Shown here one piece after another: positions 1 through 13,697 of a stretch of DNA of 64,000 nucleotides. The number at the start of each line of letters is the position of its first letter. Position 1 is the first letter of the stretch. The notes beneath the pieces were generated by a model. The model was not told the origin of the DNA, did no database searches, and was given only the letters and a program-made list of their open reading frames with translations. Origin of the DNA: Setaria digitata (taxonomy: Eukaryota; Nematoda; Chromadorea; Rhabditida; Setariidae); NCBI GenBank assembly GCA_003640385.1, contig RCAB01000232.1:1-64000 (forward strand), in the 5' to 3' direction. The translations under genes were made by a program, and so were the position numbers.

Positions 1-879
1 TTATTATTATATTACTAATTATAGTAATAAATAACAATAACTATTATTGTTAATACAATGATTGTCGTAATTATTACTTATTTATTTGTTTATTATTATT
101 AATGATTGTCGTTATTATCATTATTAATTACTAATCTATTTATTGTTTATTGTCATTAATGATTGCTGGTTATGATTTCTGTTAATTACTAATTATTAGT
201 GTTATCGCTAATTGAATTGGGTAAATAATGTTGAAAATAGCTATGAATTTTCCGATTAATGGTTTTCGTGCTTTTTCGTTTTCTTTTTATCTCAGAAAAA
301 CTGAACTCACGGAAATAACCATTTAGATCTACAGGATTTAAATAAAAATTTTCCGTTTTTGCCCTACGTTGGGCGACTTAATTTATGAAAAGCGAAGGGT
401 TATATAAACGTATTATTGAAGATCGAAATATGAGTTTTTAACAGTTGGAAAGTTGAGGCCGAGTAGAATGAATATCGCTGTTTTGAGGGGAGAATTTTTA
501 AATCAAGGAAAATTTTACGGATTTTAATGCAGTAAAAACGGGGTAATTGAACTTTTCATTATGATTAGCAGGAGTTTTAAAACAAAAAAAAAAACGGATT
601 GACATACTCAGTAAAGCTGTTTCTTTCCTTGCTTTTATTGTTTTTTAATTTTCTTATGTTTTATTTAATTTCCTGGAGATAATCCACTTTTTGAGGCAAG
701 TGGCTATTTAGACGAAGTAAGGAACACTTTGATGATTTTCATGAGGTCAACATTTTAGCACCACTTGTTCCATTGTGAGTATTTTGTGACAAAAGCATGT
801 TGAAGTCTTTCTTATTTGCAATTCATTCTTTCAGTGAAAATCAGTTTTAACAATACATTTTTTATGATTTAATTTATAG
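1..879. other. AT-rich non-coding stretch (upstream intron of alpha-tubulin)
   Basis: No coding exon was found here. The first 200 bases are a degenerate run of TTA/ATT-like trinucleotides with almost no G or C. The first visible tubulin exon starts in mid-codon at 880, so at least part of this stretch must be intron. The tubulin start codon and the residues before the Asp-Glu-Ile-Arg-Thr-Gly segment were searched for and not seen, so they lie off the left edge. Confidence 0.6.
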
Positions 880-3509
<2,630 letters not shown>

Positions 3510-5089
3510 AATTAAAATTTTTTGAAGAAAAACCAATTTATACTACTTACCTGACTGCCATGAATACGTATACAAATTTATAGCTCTTACCGTAAATTGC
3601 TGATGATAATTAATGATTTCATCTTTGGAAGAAATCAGTCAAATGATCATCCAATCAAATCAATCAACTATACTCGCTATTTTCTCGAGTTATTTTGTTT
3701 CTAACTTCCTATTGCTTTTGCATTCTCAAGCGTAGACATACATTCCTTTTGTGCAGATCTTGCTATTATTTTTGAAATGTTCACTCTTTTTTTCCTACCA
3801 ATCTTTGTTATTTGTAGTGAATAACATAATGCCATTTCCACACATATTCCACAAATATAGGAAGTTATCGTTGAAATTTACCAACTGTATTATTATCATT
3901 TTTCTCCTTCAGATTACTCGAAATAAACCGAAAAGAAAGTTTCTTAAACAACCTATAAGCACTCCTTTCAGGATTATAGTTGGTAGCATTTGTCATGAAA
4001 ATTACTTCTACTTTTTTTCTCAAAAAAAAAAATCAATCGTAGAACTGGAAAGGATAATGGAAAAATGACGGTGGAGTGCAGATGGCATTAATACACTTCT
4101 TACTTCATTTTTTATTTATGTGAAATAAAACAAGATTTTAATCTGTCATTTAATTTGCATCTTAATTAAAATACCAATCGAATAAAGCTGTTTTTAACAA
4201 TGCAAGTGCTTGTGTTTTGGGAACTATTAATAGCTTTACTTTTTTTTTTTTTTTAATAAAATATCCATTATTCCAACTTCAACAAACAAAAAAAAGGTAA
4301 AACTTTGCTTTTTTTTTTTGAAAAGAAAAAAAGGAAGGAGAAGTTAAACAATAACTCGTCATTTCTGGTACTTATGATAAAACTTCAAATCAAGTGTAAA
4401 GTTTTGTCAATTTATAAGATACATATAAAATTTCTTCATAAGATGGATAAGGATTTCTGGGCCGTACAATTGAAAGCATTGTTTATATGCATATATTAGA
4501 ACAAAATCATCACTTGTATGAAAAATTGATTCATCATCAATTTGTCTATACGTTCTCTTTCTTTGTTTGCCGAAGTTTATGTGGTTGTGATTGATAACTT
4601 TGATAAGAAAGTTAAACTAGGGAAATGTCGAGACCTTCTAAGTACTTTTTTTTTTTTTTGGATAAAACATTCGTAATGATACGGCTTGCTTATCATCTGA
4701 TTGGAAGATGAACAGACCGCTACACCAAAAAAAAGAAAAAAAATCCAAACTAAATAACAATCAGACTAAAATAAAGTCACCTAAATATTTTTTCTCAATT
4801 TATTTGGTCAAGAATATCCAAATATAATATAATATAATATAATATATATTTTGCGCACAGAATTTTCATTTTTTTTTACGAAAATGAAATATAACTATAC
4901 ACTAAGCATCAATTAATTTCTCGAAGACAAACAATCTCTATAACATCTGAATCAGCTATATTACTTAAACAATTATTTCTCTAACTTTCAACCAGATATT
5001 ATTAGTTAATTATACTTTACTTAGTGTTGCTAGTCAAATTTGATGACATTAATAAATTTTACTGAAGAGTACTTCAGTACTTCAGTATA
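3510..5089. other. Convergent intergenic region, alpha-tubulin / clk-1
   Basis: Holds the 3' ends of two convergent genes. No further coding exon was recognised. Possible AATAAA poly(A) signals for tubulin occur (for example in GAAATAAA near 4125), but none can be assigned with confidence. Positions 4820-4850 hold an ATAAT-type pentanucleotide microsatellite, and there are several long T or A runs. Confidence 0.5.
4820..4850. repeat. ATAAT microsatellite
   Basis: About five tandem copies of a TAATA/ATAAT unit, read directly from the sequence, in the gap between tubulin and clk-1. Confidence 0.85.
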
Positions 5090-8000
5090 TTACATTCGTT
5101 CGGCTAACCAAATAGCTCCCTTGCAGCCACTTTGAATTACCCATTTTAAAGTGTCATAGTTTGGGGCCTGCAAATATTTATTCATTTTTTTTAGAGGATA
5201 AAAATACCATTCAACTGTTCTTGCCATGCTTATTTTTCGCCATTATTGAGAAAAGAAAAAATATTCCTAGAAATTCTTTTTCCCAAAATTTGATTAATTC
5301 CCATTTATTTCAAATTATTATTGCATAATACTGATCAGTAGAAGTTTTATGGAGGACTGTTTAAAAAAAAAACTTTTATTTCCTGACAAAAATTTTTCGA
5401 AAAAGATAACATTCGAAGTAGATTCTATTAGATAATGAAAGTATTAAATAGAAAAGTAAAATCATAACTACCTTTAGTCCATCATTCTCAACTCCAACAT
5501 CATAGTGATGCAATTCATCATCACGTAGTTTTGTCAAAATCTGCAAGATTAATGCAAGAAAATCTGAGAGGGAATTTTTAAATTCAAAAATCCGATCCTT
5601 ATCATAATTTTCCATTCCATTAACGTCTCATTTATTATTCCAAAGAATTTTATAACAAAATAATCACCAAAATGACTTTTATTTTACGAATTGAAAAATT
5701 GGACCGGGTTTATAAACAACATTCAAAGTTTTAGCCTACAGATAAAGATGATAAGGCAGGAAAATTTTCTTCAATAGATATCGATGGTATCGAAAATCAA
5801 TAACCTTCAAAAGATCAGCATTTTTCACGGGATCATCCTCGAGCAATTCCATCAGCTGCTGATTATAATGCTCACCAATTAACTCTTCTACAGCTGTCGT
5901 ACAAGCCATCGCTGTTTCTTTTCCCAAAAAAGCTGTCCCAACACCTTCAAAATTTTCCAAGCCATTTTTCTTATATTTCGGAAAGACAAGAAATAGAAAG
6001 GTGAAAAGAGAAAAAATAAATAAATTCATTAAAGAAATGAAGTAAAAATAATTCATTTTCCATTTCAAACTGAGAAAATACAAATTCACTAAAATGGGTA
6101 AGGGAAAACTACCCTCGACTATACTTTTAAATTCAGTGTTATTTTGAGTTGAGTCCACTAGAAAAGAAGAAACAAAACTCCAAAATTTTCGAAAATTATT
6201 CTCTTACTTTCTAGTAAACTTATTAGAATACTAGCAGTTTAACCATCCTTTTCTACTTCCTTCACGACCCGTCATCAATCTCAAACAATAAAAAGAAATA
6301 ATGCGTTAATAATTAAACAACAAATAATTGATAATAAACAGTTAGTGGTAAATAATTAACAATAGATAATAATAAGAAATTAATAATAAATAATCAGCGA
6401 TAAATAATTGATAACAATTAGTAATGAATAGTTAATAATAAATAATAGCAATAAATAATAATAACAAATAATAATAAGTGATAGTCATGAATAATAATTA
6501 TTAATGATATTAATAATAATAATAAACAAAGATAAGCTGGTTTAATAGTAATAATAATCATAACCAACAATCAATAAAATATTTTTACATATATATGCAG
6601 TAATATTACTACTTTGTATCCAAAAATGAAATGTCCTTAGTTTATACAAAAAAAAATTTAAAGAAAATGTGTCCTCTTTTTTATAAATGTTTAAAGGGAT
6701 AATTCTATAACTAAATTTTCCTTCTCCAATAATATTACTAGTTTGTTTGGAAATAAAAAATTAACTTATCCAATATGCATTAATTTGGTGTCTACTTGTA
6801 CCACCAATATAGGAATGTGTATGTATGAATGCATACACACTTTATTTGTGAACAAAATGGAAAAAGAATAAGAAGACTGGAAGAACATAGGGGAGAAGAT
6901 TAAAAGATGAATTTTGAATGAGGAAAAGGAAAAAAAAAAAAAAAAAAACCAATTTCATATGCAATTAAAGAATTAGTTATTTTCCAGTAAATTCTGATAT
7001 TGTGTGTTGCAACAACAGTTAATAATTAAAAGTAATAATAACTACCAATAACAATTTTAAAGTATGACGATAATAATAACATTAGCAATAATCACAATAA
7101 TACTAACAATGATAATGACAAGGATAAGAAACGAAAAATGATACCGATTAGTAATTGATTCTGATAAGTGGAAAAGGAAATAAAAATCATCTTGATGTTC
7201 TACCTATGATGTTTAATATATCGTATTGATTTATCTAAAAAAAAAAAAGAAAATTAGACTTTCAAAGTATCAACTCTCCAGAAATTTTAATTCTAACATT
7301 TTCAATTACGCAGTATACACAGTACAACAGTTTACTTGTCACCATTTAGATAGACTTTTAAGTTTTCAGTAAGAATGACACATGATCATTTTTCAAGAAA
7401 AAATTTTTATTAACTTTAGAAATTTAATTGTTATTTTGGCAAAGATTTTCAAAAATCACACAAATTTTGACCGTTAATTATTATTGAATAATTCACGTAC
7501 GCTATTAAGCTGAAGAAAGTTAATTTCAAGAGAAAACTATCATCTGCTTTTCGCTTTTTCTTATTCATCTTTGTTATTCTTTAATTTTCAATATCGTAAA
7601 TTGAAATGAATGAAATGCATCTATAGATTTTGCTTAGAAATGTGAGATGAAATGCTATTATGTATTTCAAAAGTAACTCCAGAAGCTATCCAAAGTAAGC
7701 GACCCAAAGTCACAATGAGCCCAGACAAGATCTATTTGTTGGCTAACCAAATAGGCTATCTCTCTCACATTCGTGTACAATATAGGCTTGTTATAGATCT
7801 TTGCTATTTTTAACTTCCACATAGCAAAGCACTATGCGTATGTGTTAGCTTTTAGTTTGTATTGAGAAATTTTCAAGTTAAATCTCATCAATGAGATAGT
7901 GCATTTAGCAACAATGCGTATTCATGGATGGATAAGGGGAACAAAATTAAGTTCTTTCAATTATTAATCCAGAAAAGTATTCTTTTCAAGAGAAATTAGA

Positions 8001-9484
8001 AAAAAAAAAAACGAATTTCTAAAAAAAATTTATTCGTTTCAGTACCATATTTGTTTGCAACAATATTTGCAAATCTCTTCTATTCAAAGAGTTAATCAAA
8101 ATATTTTGTTGGATGTTTTGATTTGTGAAAACTTTAATTTTGCTACAATTTATGCATCTATGCATCATTTCAAACACAAATTCGGAAGGTTGCATTATTG
8201 TAAAATTGTTATTTATGCACTAAAGAAAGAAGCATAGTTTTACTTTTCTGGAAAAGCTTTAACCCAAAAATTTCTTATATAATTTCGTCATTCGCTTAAT
8301 AAATACTGCCAATCAAATATTGCCTGTCACTTATTATAATGGTGGACAACTGTGGGGAATAATATTTTTTTATAAATTCAAGACTGAAATTTCTTCAAGT
8401 TAAACGTTATTTAAAGATAGCAGAGATATTATTTTCAGATGTAAAATTTCGAAAATCAAACATTTTATAATTTTGGAAGTGAAAATTACGATGATTATTT
8501 ATAATACAAATTTAGCTATGAATAGGATGATATTACGACGGCATAGATTTCATCTTTTGTGGAAATAAAACTTCAAGTTGAAAAGATCATAAAGAATAAT
8601 ATTTTCCATTTAAAGTATTAAACATTAATTTGTTATTTTAAATGGAATTTTAAATACCAATTAATTGCATTATGGGAGTTCGAATCAAGAAGAACCATAG
8701 TGAATAACATCATTTCATTTGATTATTCCGTGTGATAAATAGTAGCTATTTTCCCCACCTTTAAATTATTTTAATTTATTATTAAAATAAAAAAGAGTGC
8801 TAAACCTAATGCGTAAGCTGCAACGCTTAATAATGGAGCAAAAATAGTTGGTTGTATATTATGTTTGGCGCATAATCGTTCCATTATATCAAGATGTTCC
8901 TTCTCTTGTGCTTGCATTTCCTCAATTATGGGTCTTGATGGATGCTGACCTGAAAATATTAAATGAACTTTAAAAGAGAAATTTATTTTTATTGTTATTA
9001 TTAATAATATGAGATATTTATGAACTAATTCGGATATTTAAGGAAAAAAATTATTCTATTATTTTCAGCACAAAAGAAGTGAAACAAATGAAACAATGAA
9101 TTAGAAGAAACTAATTAGTCTTATTAAAGGGATATTTGATAGGTATACGTTTCTTTCAATCATTGTAAATATTCGTTACAAATAACTGAACTTATCAATC
9201 CAAACTGTCAAATTTTTGTGACACCATTCAAAAAAAAAAGAAGAAAAATCGGATCATATTATAAAATTTTTCAACTAGTTGCTTCTTTCTGAAAAAATAT
9301 ACATGGAAAATGCAGAGTGTTTCAAAAAAAAGAAAGAAAAAATAAGCATACTCGATAAAATGGCTTTTTGTCCATCATAAATACGTAGAGCAGCTAATTC
9401 GCCAATATGATCAACGCGTAAAATTTTCGTTAAAAATTCCTTTCGATTTATTGTATGGACAAAGCGCGTCGCTATTTTGTTCAT
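5090..9484 (-). CDS. clk-1: CLK-1/COQ7, demethoxyubiquinone hydroxylase
   Basis: Mitochondrial di-iron monooxygenase that hydroxylates 5-demethoxyubiquinone in coenzyme Q synthesis. Five exons in transcript order: 9352-9484, 8806-8949, 5805-5944, 5472-5540, 5090-5167. All phases agree and give 187 residues, the length I recall for C. elegans CLK-1. The start follows from a basic N terminus (MNKIATRFVHTINRK) typical of a mitochondrial presequence and from a strong TTTTTTCAG acceptor 23 nt upstream. Di-iron ligands are visible: Glu in RVDHIGELAALRIYDGQ, ExxH in QEKEHLD, Glu in TAVEELIGEHYNQQ, and ExxH in DDELHHYDVG. The C terminus (KWVIQSGCKGAIWLAERM) is typical of the family. Intron 2 is about 2.86 kb, far longer than its neighbours. 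The gene lies 908 bp downstream of toc-1 on the same strand, as in the C. elegans toc-1/clk-1 operon. Confidence 0.96.
5945..8805 (-). other. Large intron 2 of clk-1
   Basis: An intron of about 2.86 kb without recognisable coding content on either strand. Positions 6300-6560 and 7020-7140 are degenerate AATAAT-type low-complexity sequence. A short open frame at 8055-8237 on the + strand matches nothing I know and is probably chance. Confidence 0.8.
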
Positions 9485-10392
9485 TGAACTGAGAAACTAC
9501 TTTTAGACTGAAAAAAAAAATGGAATTATTCAACTGATTAAAATGTAAATTAATGCTTTTCCCATGAATGAGGATGGAGTTTAAAACTCAATTAGAATAT
9601 AAGAAGTTCAACGACCAAGAAATATTACTTCCTAATATCCAAAACTAAAATTTCTAAAAAAAAAAAAGAAAAAAGCTTAATGAATTAAGAGCATTTGAGA
9701 ATTAACGTACTTGCTGAATATTTAAGGTTTGTTTAACTTTTTTTCCATGTAGAAAAATTTATATTGCATTTATCAACATTGACAATGTCACTCTATCAAA
9801 TACAAGCATTTCATTTATAAGAATATTTTTTCTTTCTTTCTTGTTTAAAAAATATTTATGGAATACATTACCAAGCTCCAAAATACAGTAACAGTATAAT
9901 AGTAAACAATTTTTATCACCCTTTAATAGTAGGTAAATAAGATTTGATAAGTTTTATAATCATCTTATCAATATAAACAAAATATGCCATAAAAAACAGA
10001 GACGAAAAAGAATATCGAGGAAAAAGATTTTTTTTTTTTTACAACCAATACACAATCAATGCTGGAAGTGTAAAATTATTGGCTTAATTAATTCAAATCT
10101 CGCGTTTTCGATGCACCATATTCTAATTGTCTGATATAATTTCTACAGCTGTCCATCAATACGGATAATTTAATTCTTTGAGGATAATTTACTGACTTCT
10201 TCTTTAGCGGCTTAAAAATATCGTTTGAAACAGGGTGAAATTGCTAGATTTGTAATAAATCGTTTGCATGTCAGAAATTTTCTATTCAGTCTAACTTCTA
10301 ATTTGATTTAAAGATAATTCTCAAAAAAAAAATTCTCACTGAAATTCACTAAATATAATCAAGAAAAAAAAAAAAACGAAACATTAGAACAA
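9485..10392 (-). other. toc-1 to clk-1 spacer
   Basis: 908 bp between the toc-1 stop codon and the clk-1 start codon. It contains no gene I can recognise. It should hold the toc-1 3'UTR and the clk-1 trans-splice or promoter signals. Confidence 0.6.
9500..9512 (-). promoter_or_regulatory. Candidate trans-splice acceptor of clk-1
   Basis: On the minus strand a run of ten T ends in CAG, with the first exon base at 9507, 23 nt upstream of the clk-1 ATG and with no coding exon in front. In nematodes this is the usual picture of a spliced-leader acceptor. A conventional 5'UTR intron would look the same. Confidence 0.5.
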
Positions 10393-12652
10393 TTAATGAA
10401 GTGCAAGATGAACATCATCCGAATGGCCATAACCTTGGTCGTGACTATTATTTCCATGTTCATGTTCATGTAAATGAGAATGAGAATGTGATTCTTCGAA
10501 TTGTTTCGATGAACCGGAAGGATGAAATTGTGAAGGTCGATATAGATCGTAGGGTACTGAATTGGTCTTGCATGTTGTTTGCCAATTTGTTGTTACATCC
10601 TTGACAATCTAAAAGTTTCCGCTCCACATTTTATAGCTTTTATTTTTTATTTATTTATTTATTTTTTTGTAATTTTAAATTAACATAATTACAAAATAGA
10701 ATTTTGAATCATAAACTTTACGTTTCAATTTCCGCATTCTATAATTCTTTCCTCATTAATTAGCATAATGAGAGTAAAATTATTTATGCTGAAAAGCTGA
10801 AAAAAAATTTGGAAATTCATTCCGTACAAACTTCAGTCAAATCCTAATTAGTCCCAAATACTAAAAAATAAATCTCTTTACCTGCACAGTTAACACGCTA
10901 ATTACTGCAGAGAGCTTTTCGGTAACTAATGCTAGTACCAACTGTTCGTCAGCATCACGACGTACACGAACATCCACAGTACCGGCCATCGTTGTAAAGT
11001 CCAACTGCCAAAAATGAGCTAATCGTAACTCCAAAACTCCATCTATCGTCGATGCTTCTGATATGCATCTAAATCAGAAATTGGAAGAATTATTTAATAT
11101 TAATATCAACCATGATTTTACTTATTTACTCACCTATCTAACTGATTGTGAATATGCGGTGGAGTAGTTTGTAATAAAATTCGACCAGTATACTTTGATA
11201 AAGGCCACATTGTGAGAAAAATGCAAATTGAAAGAAATAAAGTAGCAGCTGCATCAATCCACCACATGTCCAATATAAACCTTGAATATAAACAACCAGT
11301 AGAGATTCATAAGCTAGATGTTAGCTACAAGTTTTAACTGCAACTGAGTAGAAAAAAACATAAAATTAACGATAGAAACAATGCAAAAAGTTGCGAAAAA
11401 AAATCAATTCTAAAATCATTTTTGTTATGATTTATTTACTTTTCTCTTCTTCTTGGAGAAACTACATTCCAAACTTTCAAAATAATCTTATCATGAAATT
11501 GAATTCCATACCAATGCGTAATCACACAAGCTCCAGTTGTTAAGAAAGCTAAAAGTGACAGGGCATTTAGTCTAGGCAGCAGAAGTACACTAAGACCAGG
11601 TAAAACATAGCAAACTGCATGCGAAATATCAGCAAAATGCTCCTGAAATATATCTGTTTCATATATCTGTTTCTCTAAAAATAGAAACCCCTCTAACGAT
11701 CATCTCAGGTAATAAATGCATCCTTTTTCTTTTTTTTTTTACTTTATGCTACTAAGTTTTCTGTCTTTCTGCTCATCTAAGTAATGATATGCTACCAATT
11801 AGATGTTAAGTTATGACTGAAAAAAAAAGAAAAGTCCAAAGGAATAAATAAAAAATATAAAAAAAAGAGATGAAAAGTCTACCTGTAATGAAGAACTGCT
11901 TGATGCTGTAAGGACATGTTGTATTGGTTGATTTTTTACACCATAAGCAGCAATTTCCAATGAAACCGATGCAGCAACAGCACCAAAAATATATAAACCA
12001 TGTGGATGAAGATGATGATCATTCTCTAAGATATGTTCCAAACTTTCTTTAATTAGAAATATTGCTGCTAATGTTGCAAGAACCTAAAAATGATAATTAA
12101 AAAAAAAAACAAACTGCTTAAAAATCCCGAAAAAAAAGATGTATTTTAGGTTGCATATTAGCTACATTATCTTTGTCATATTACATTATTCAAATTACTT
12201 TTTTAAAGTTTTTCGCCTAAAAAAAATTTCTTGGGAAAAAATATATTATAGCATTAAAGAAATCAATCAAATGAAATTTCAATTAGACTTCAAGGCAAAT
12301 ATTTTGGCAATTTATCATCTGATGGCGAAAAAAAAAAAGTATTACTACTGTAAAATTATTATAAATTAAATAAGTAAGCACTAACAGTTGTAGCAAAAAC
12401 AGCAAGAACAGGTGCGCGAACAAATCCATATGTATAATTAACCGATGGTTTATGTGTCACTGATAAAGAGATAACTGTTGATATTAACGAGAAAAAGGAA
12501 AATACTGAAAGCCACGCAGCTGCTGTTAGTACCAATGAACGAGTAATCGAAACGCTCCCAACTAGAAATAAGATACATAAACTGCAGATGATTGCTCCAA
12601 CGCATGCCTGCCGTACATTTGAATTAGACCATGCTATCGTAATTGTTACCAT
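10393..12652 (-). CDS. toc-1: ZnT6-like cation diffusion facilitator (TOC-1/SLC30A6)
   Basis: Member of the CDF/SLC30 zinc transporter family. Human ZnT6 partners ZnT5 in the early secretory pathway to load zinc into enzymes. Six exons: 12386-12652, 11883-12083, 11512-11642, 11134-11280, 10882-11068, 10393-10608, giving 382 residues. Seen in order: TM segments (IICSLCILFLVGS, AAAWLSVFSFFSL), the PSVNYTYGFVRAPVLAVFATT segment, TM3 VLATLAAIFLIKES, a loop with His (ENDHHLHPHG), a Ser-rich stretch, EHFADISHAV, TM5 WWIDAAATLFLSI, TGRILLQTTPPHI, and the cytosolic domain (RVRRDADEQLVLALVT). The metal-site HxxxD motifs of TM2 and TM5 are absent, as in ZnT6, so it is probably a non-catalytic partner. 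The C-terminal tail is rich in histidine (10 His in the last 32 residues). The ATG sits 2 nt after a TTTCAG acceptor, so the start is probable; an extra 5' exon is not excluded. Confidence 0.92.
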
Positions 12653-12660
12653 ATCTGAAA
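12653..12660 (-). promoter_or_regulatory. Candidate trans-splice acceptor of toc-1
   Basis: The minus strand reads TTTCAG followed by AT and the ATG. An acceptor two bases before a start codon is typical of SL1 trans-splicing in nematodes. It could instead be the acceptor of an ordinary intron joining an upstream exon I did not find. Confidence 0.5.
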
Positions 12661-13697
12661 TAATTTCATAGCATTTATTACACGTACCTATAAAAATACG
12701 GCAAATTTCTACTTCACGTGCATGGAACTTCCTACCATTCCTTTTCTCGGAAAAATTTGTAGTACAGTGATTGTAAACACCGAATGCTGCATCATTAAGT
12801 GAAGCTTAAATATATTACGTTCTTTAAATGAGTTGTAAAGAAAAAGCGGCAACTTAATAATTTTAGATATCAACGAATGGATGTATTTGGGAAGTCATTA
12901 ATTTTAAATAAAGTCATTAAAACTTTTCAATTTCTGCATTCCAGACTTCAACAACCATCACTGCATAAATCAGTTTCATTTGACCAAAGCAGTTATAAAA
13001 TATATTATCCGAGCATATTATTTCCTTGATCAAATAAAGACAATTTCCCAGTTTGATAACCACTAAGAATTATCAGCATTATCATCTCATGCCTTTTCTT
13101 TCGTTTATGAAAATGTCGAATGTTCTGAGAAAGCAAAAAAAAAAAAGAGGAAAAATCGTCAGTAGGAAAGGAAAAAAACTACATGTATTTCACTTTATAA
13201 TAGAAAGAATAATCCATTTTTCATTTACTGTAACATTCAATCACATTTGTTCATGATGATGTAATTTCACAACTAGCTACAATACTGTGATGAAATTTAT
13301 GAAGAAAGAATTATGCTTCTACACAATGAACAAATTATATAAACACTGTACATGAGAAACAGAAGAAAGTTGATGGAAGAAGTTGGAGAAAGATGCATAA
13401 AGAACAAAAACTGAAGACTGGAATTACATTTATTCAGCAGTCATACCTTAATCTGTGGAAAAACAAATCTATATTCAACTTTATATAGGCAGCATAACAT
13501 AAGTATGACTAGTGACTTACTAAAATGAGATTCACTATTTGATGAAAGACACTTGGAAAATAAGCAATAACCATATTCTAACAGATAATACAAGCATTTT
13601 TACAGAAACTACAGAAGGTAAGAGAAAAAAACTTAAATCACTTTTTAAAGGCCTAAAAAAAAGCTCTCAAACAGTTAGAGGGATTTTTTAGAAACAT
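12653..13697 (-). other. Spacer between kap-1 and toc-1
   Basis: About 1.0 kb between two genes on the same strand. No coding exon was recognised. An unfound first exon of toc-1 could lie here. Confidence 0.5.

Noticed and set aside
8055..8237. A 60-aa + strand open frame inside clk-1 intron 2
   Set aside because: No homology, no codon pattern unlike the surrounding AT-rich sequence, no splice partners.
12371..12386. GC-type donor for toc-1 exon 1
   Set aside because: A GC donor also kept the frame but added two residues. The GTTAGT donor at 12385 gives FATT-VLATLAAIFLIKES, the length expected from ZnT6.
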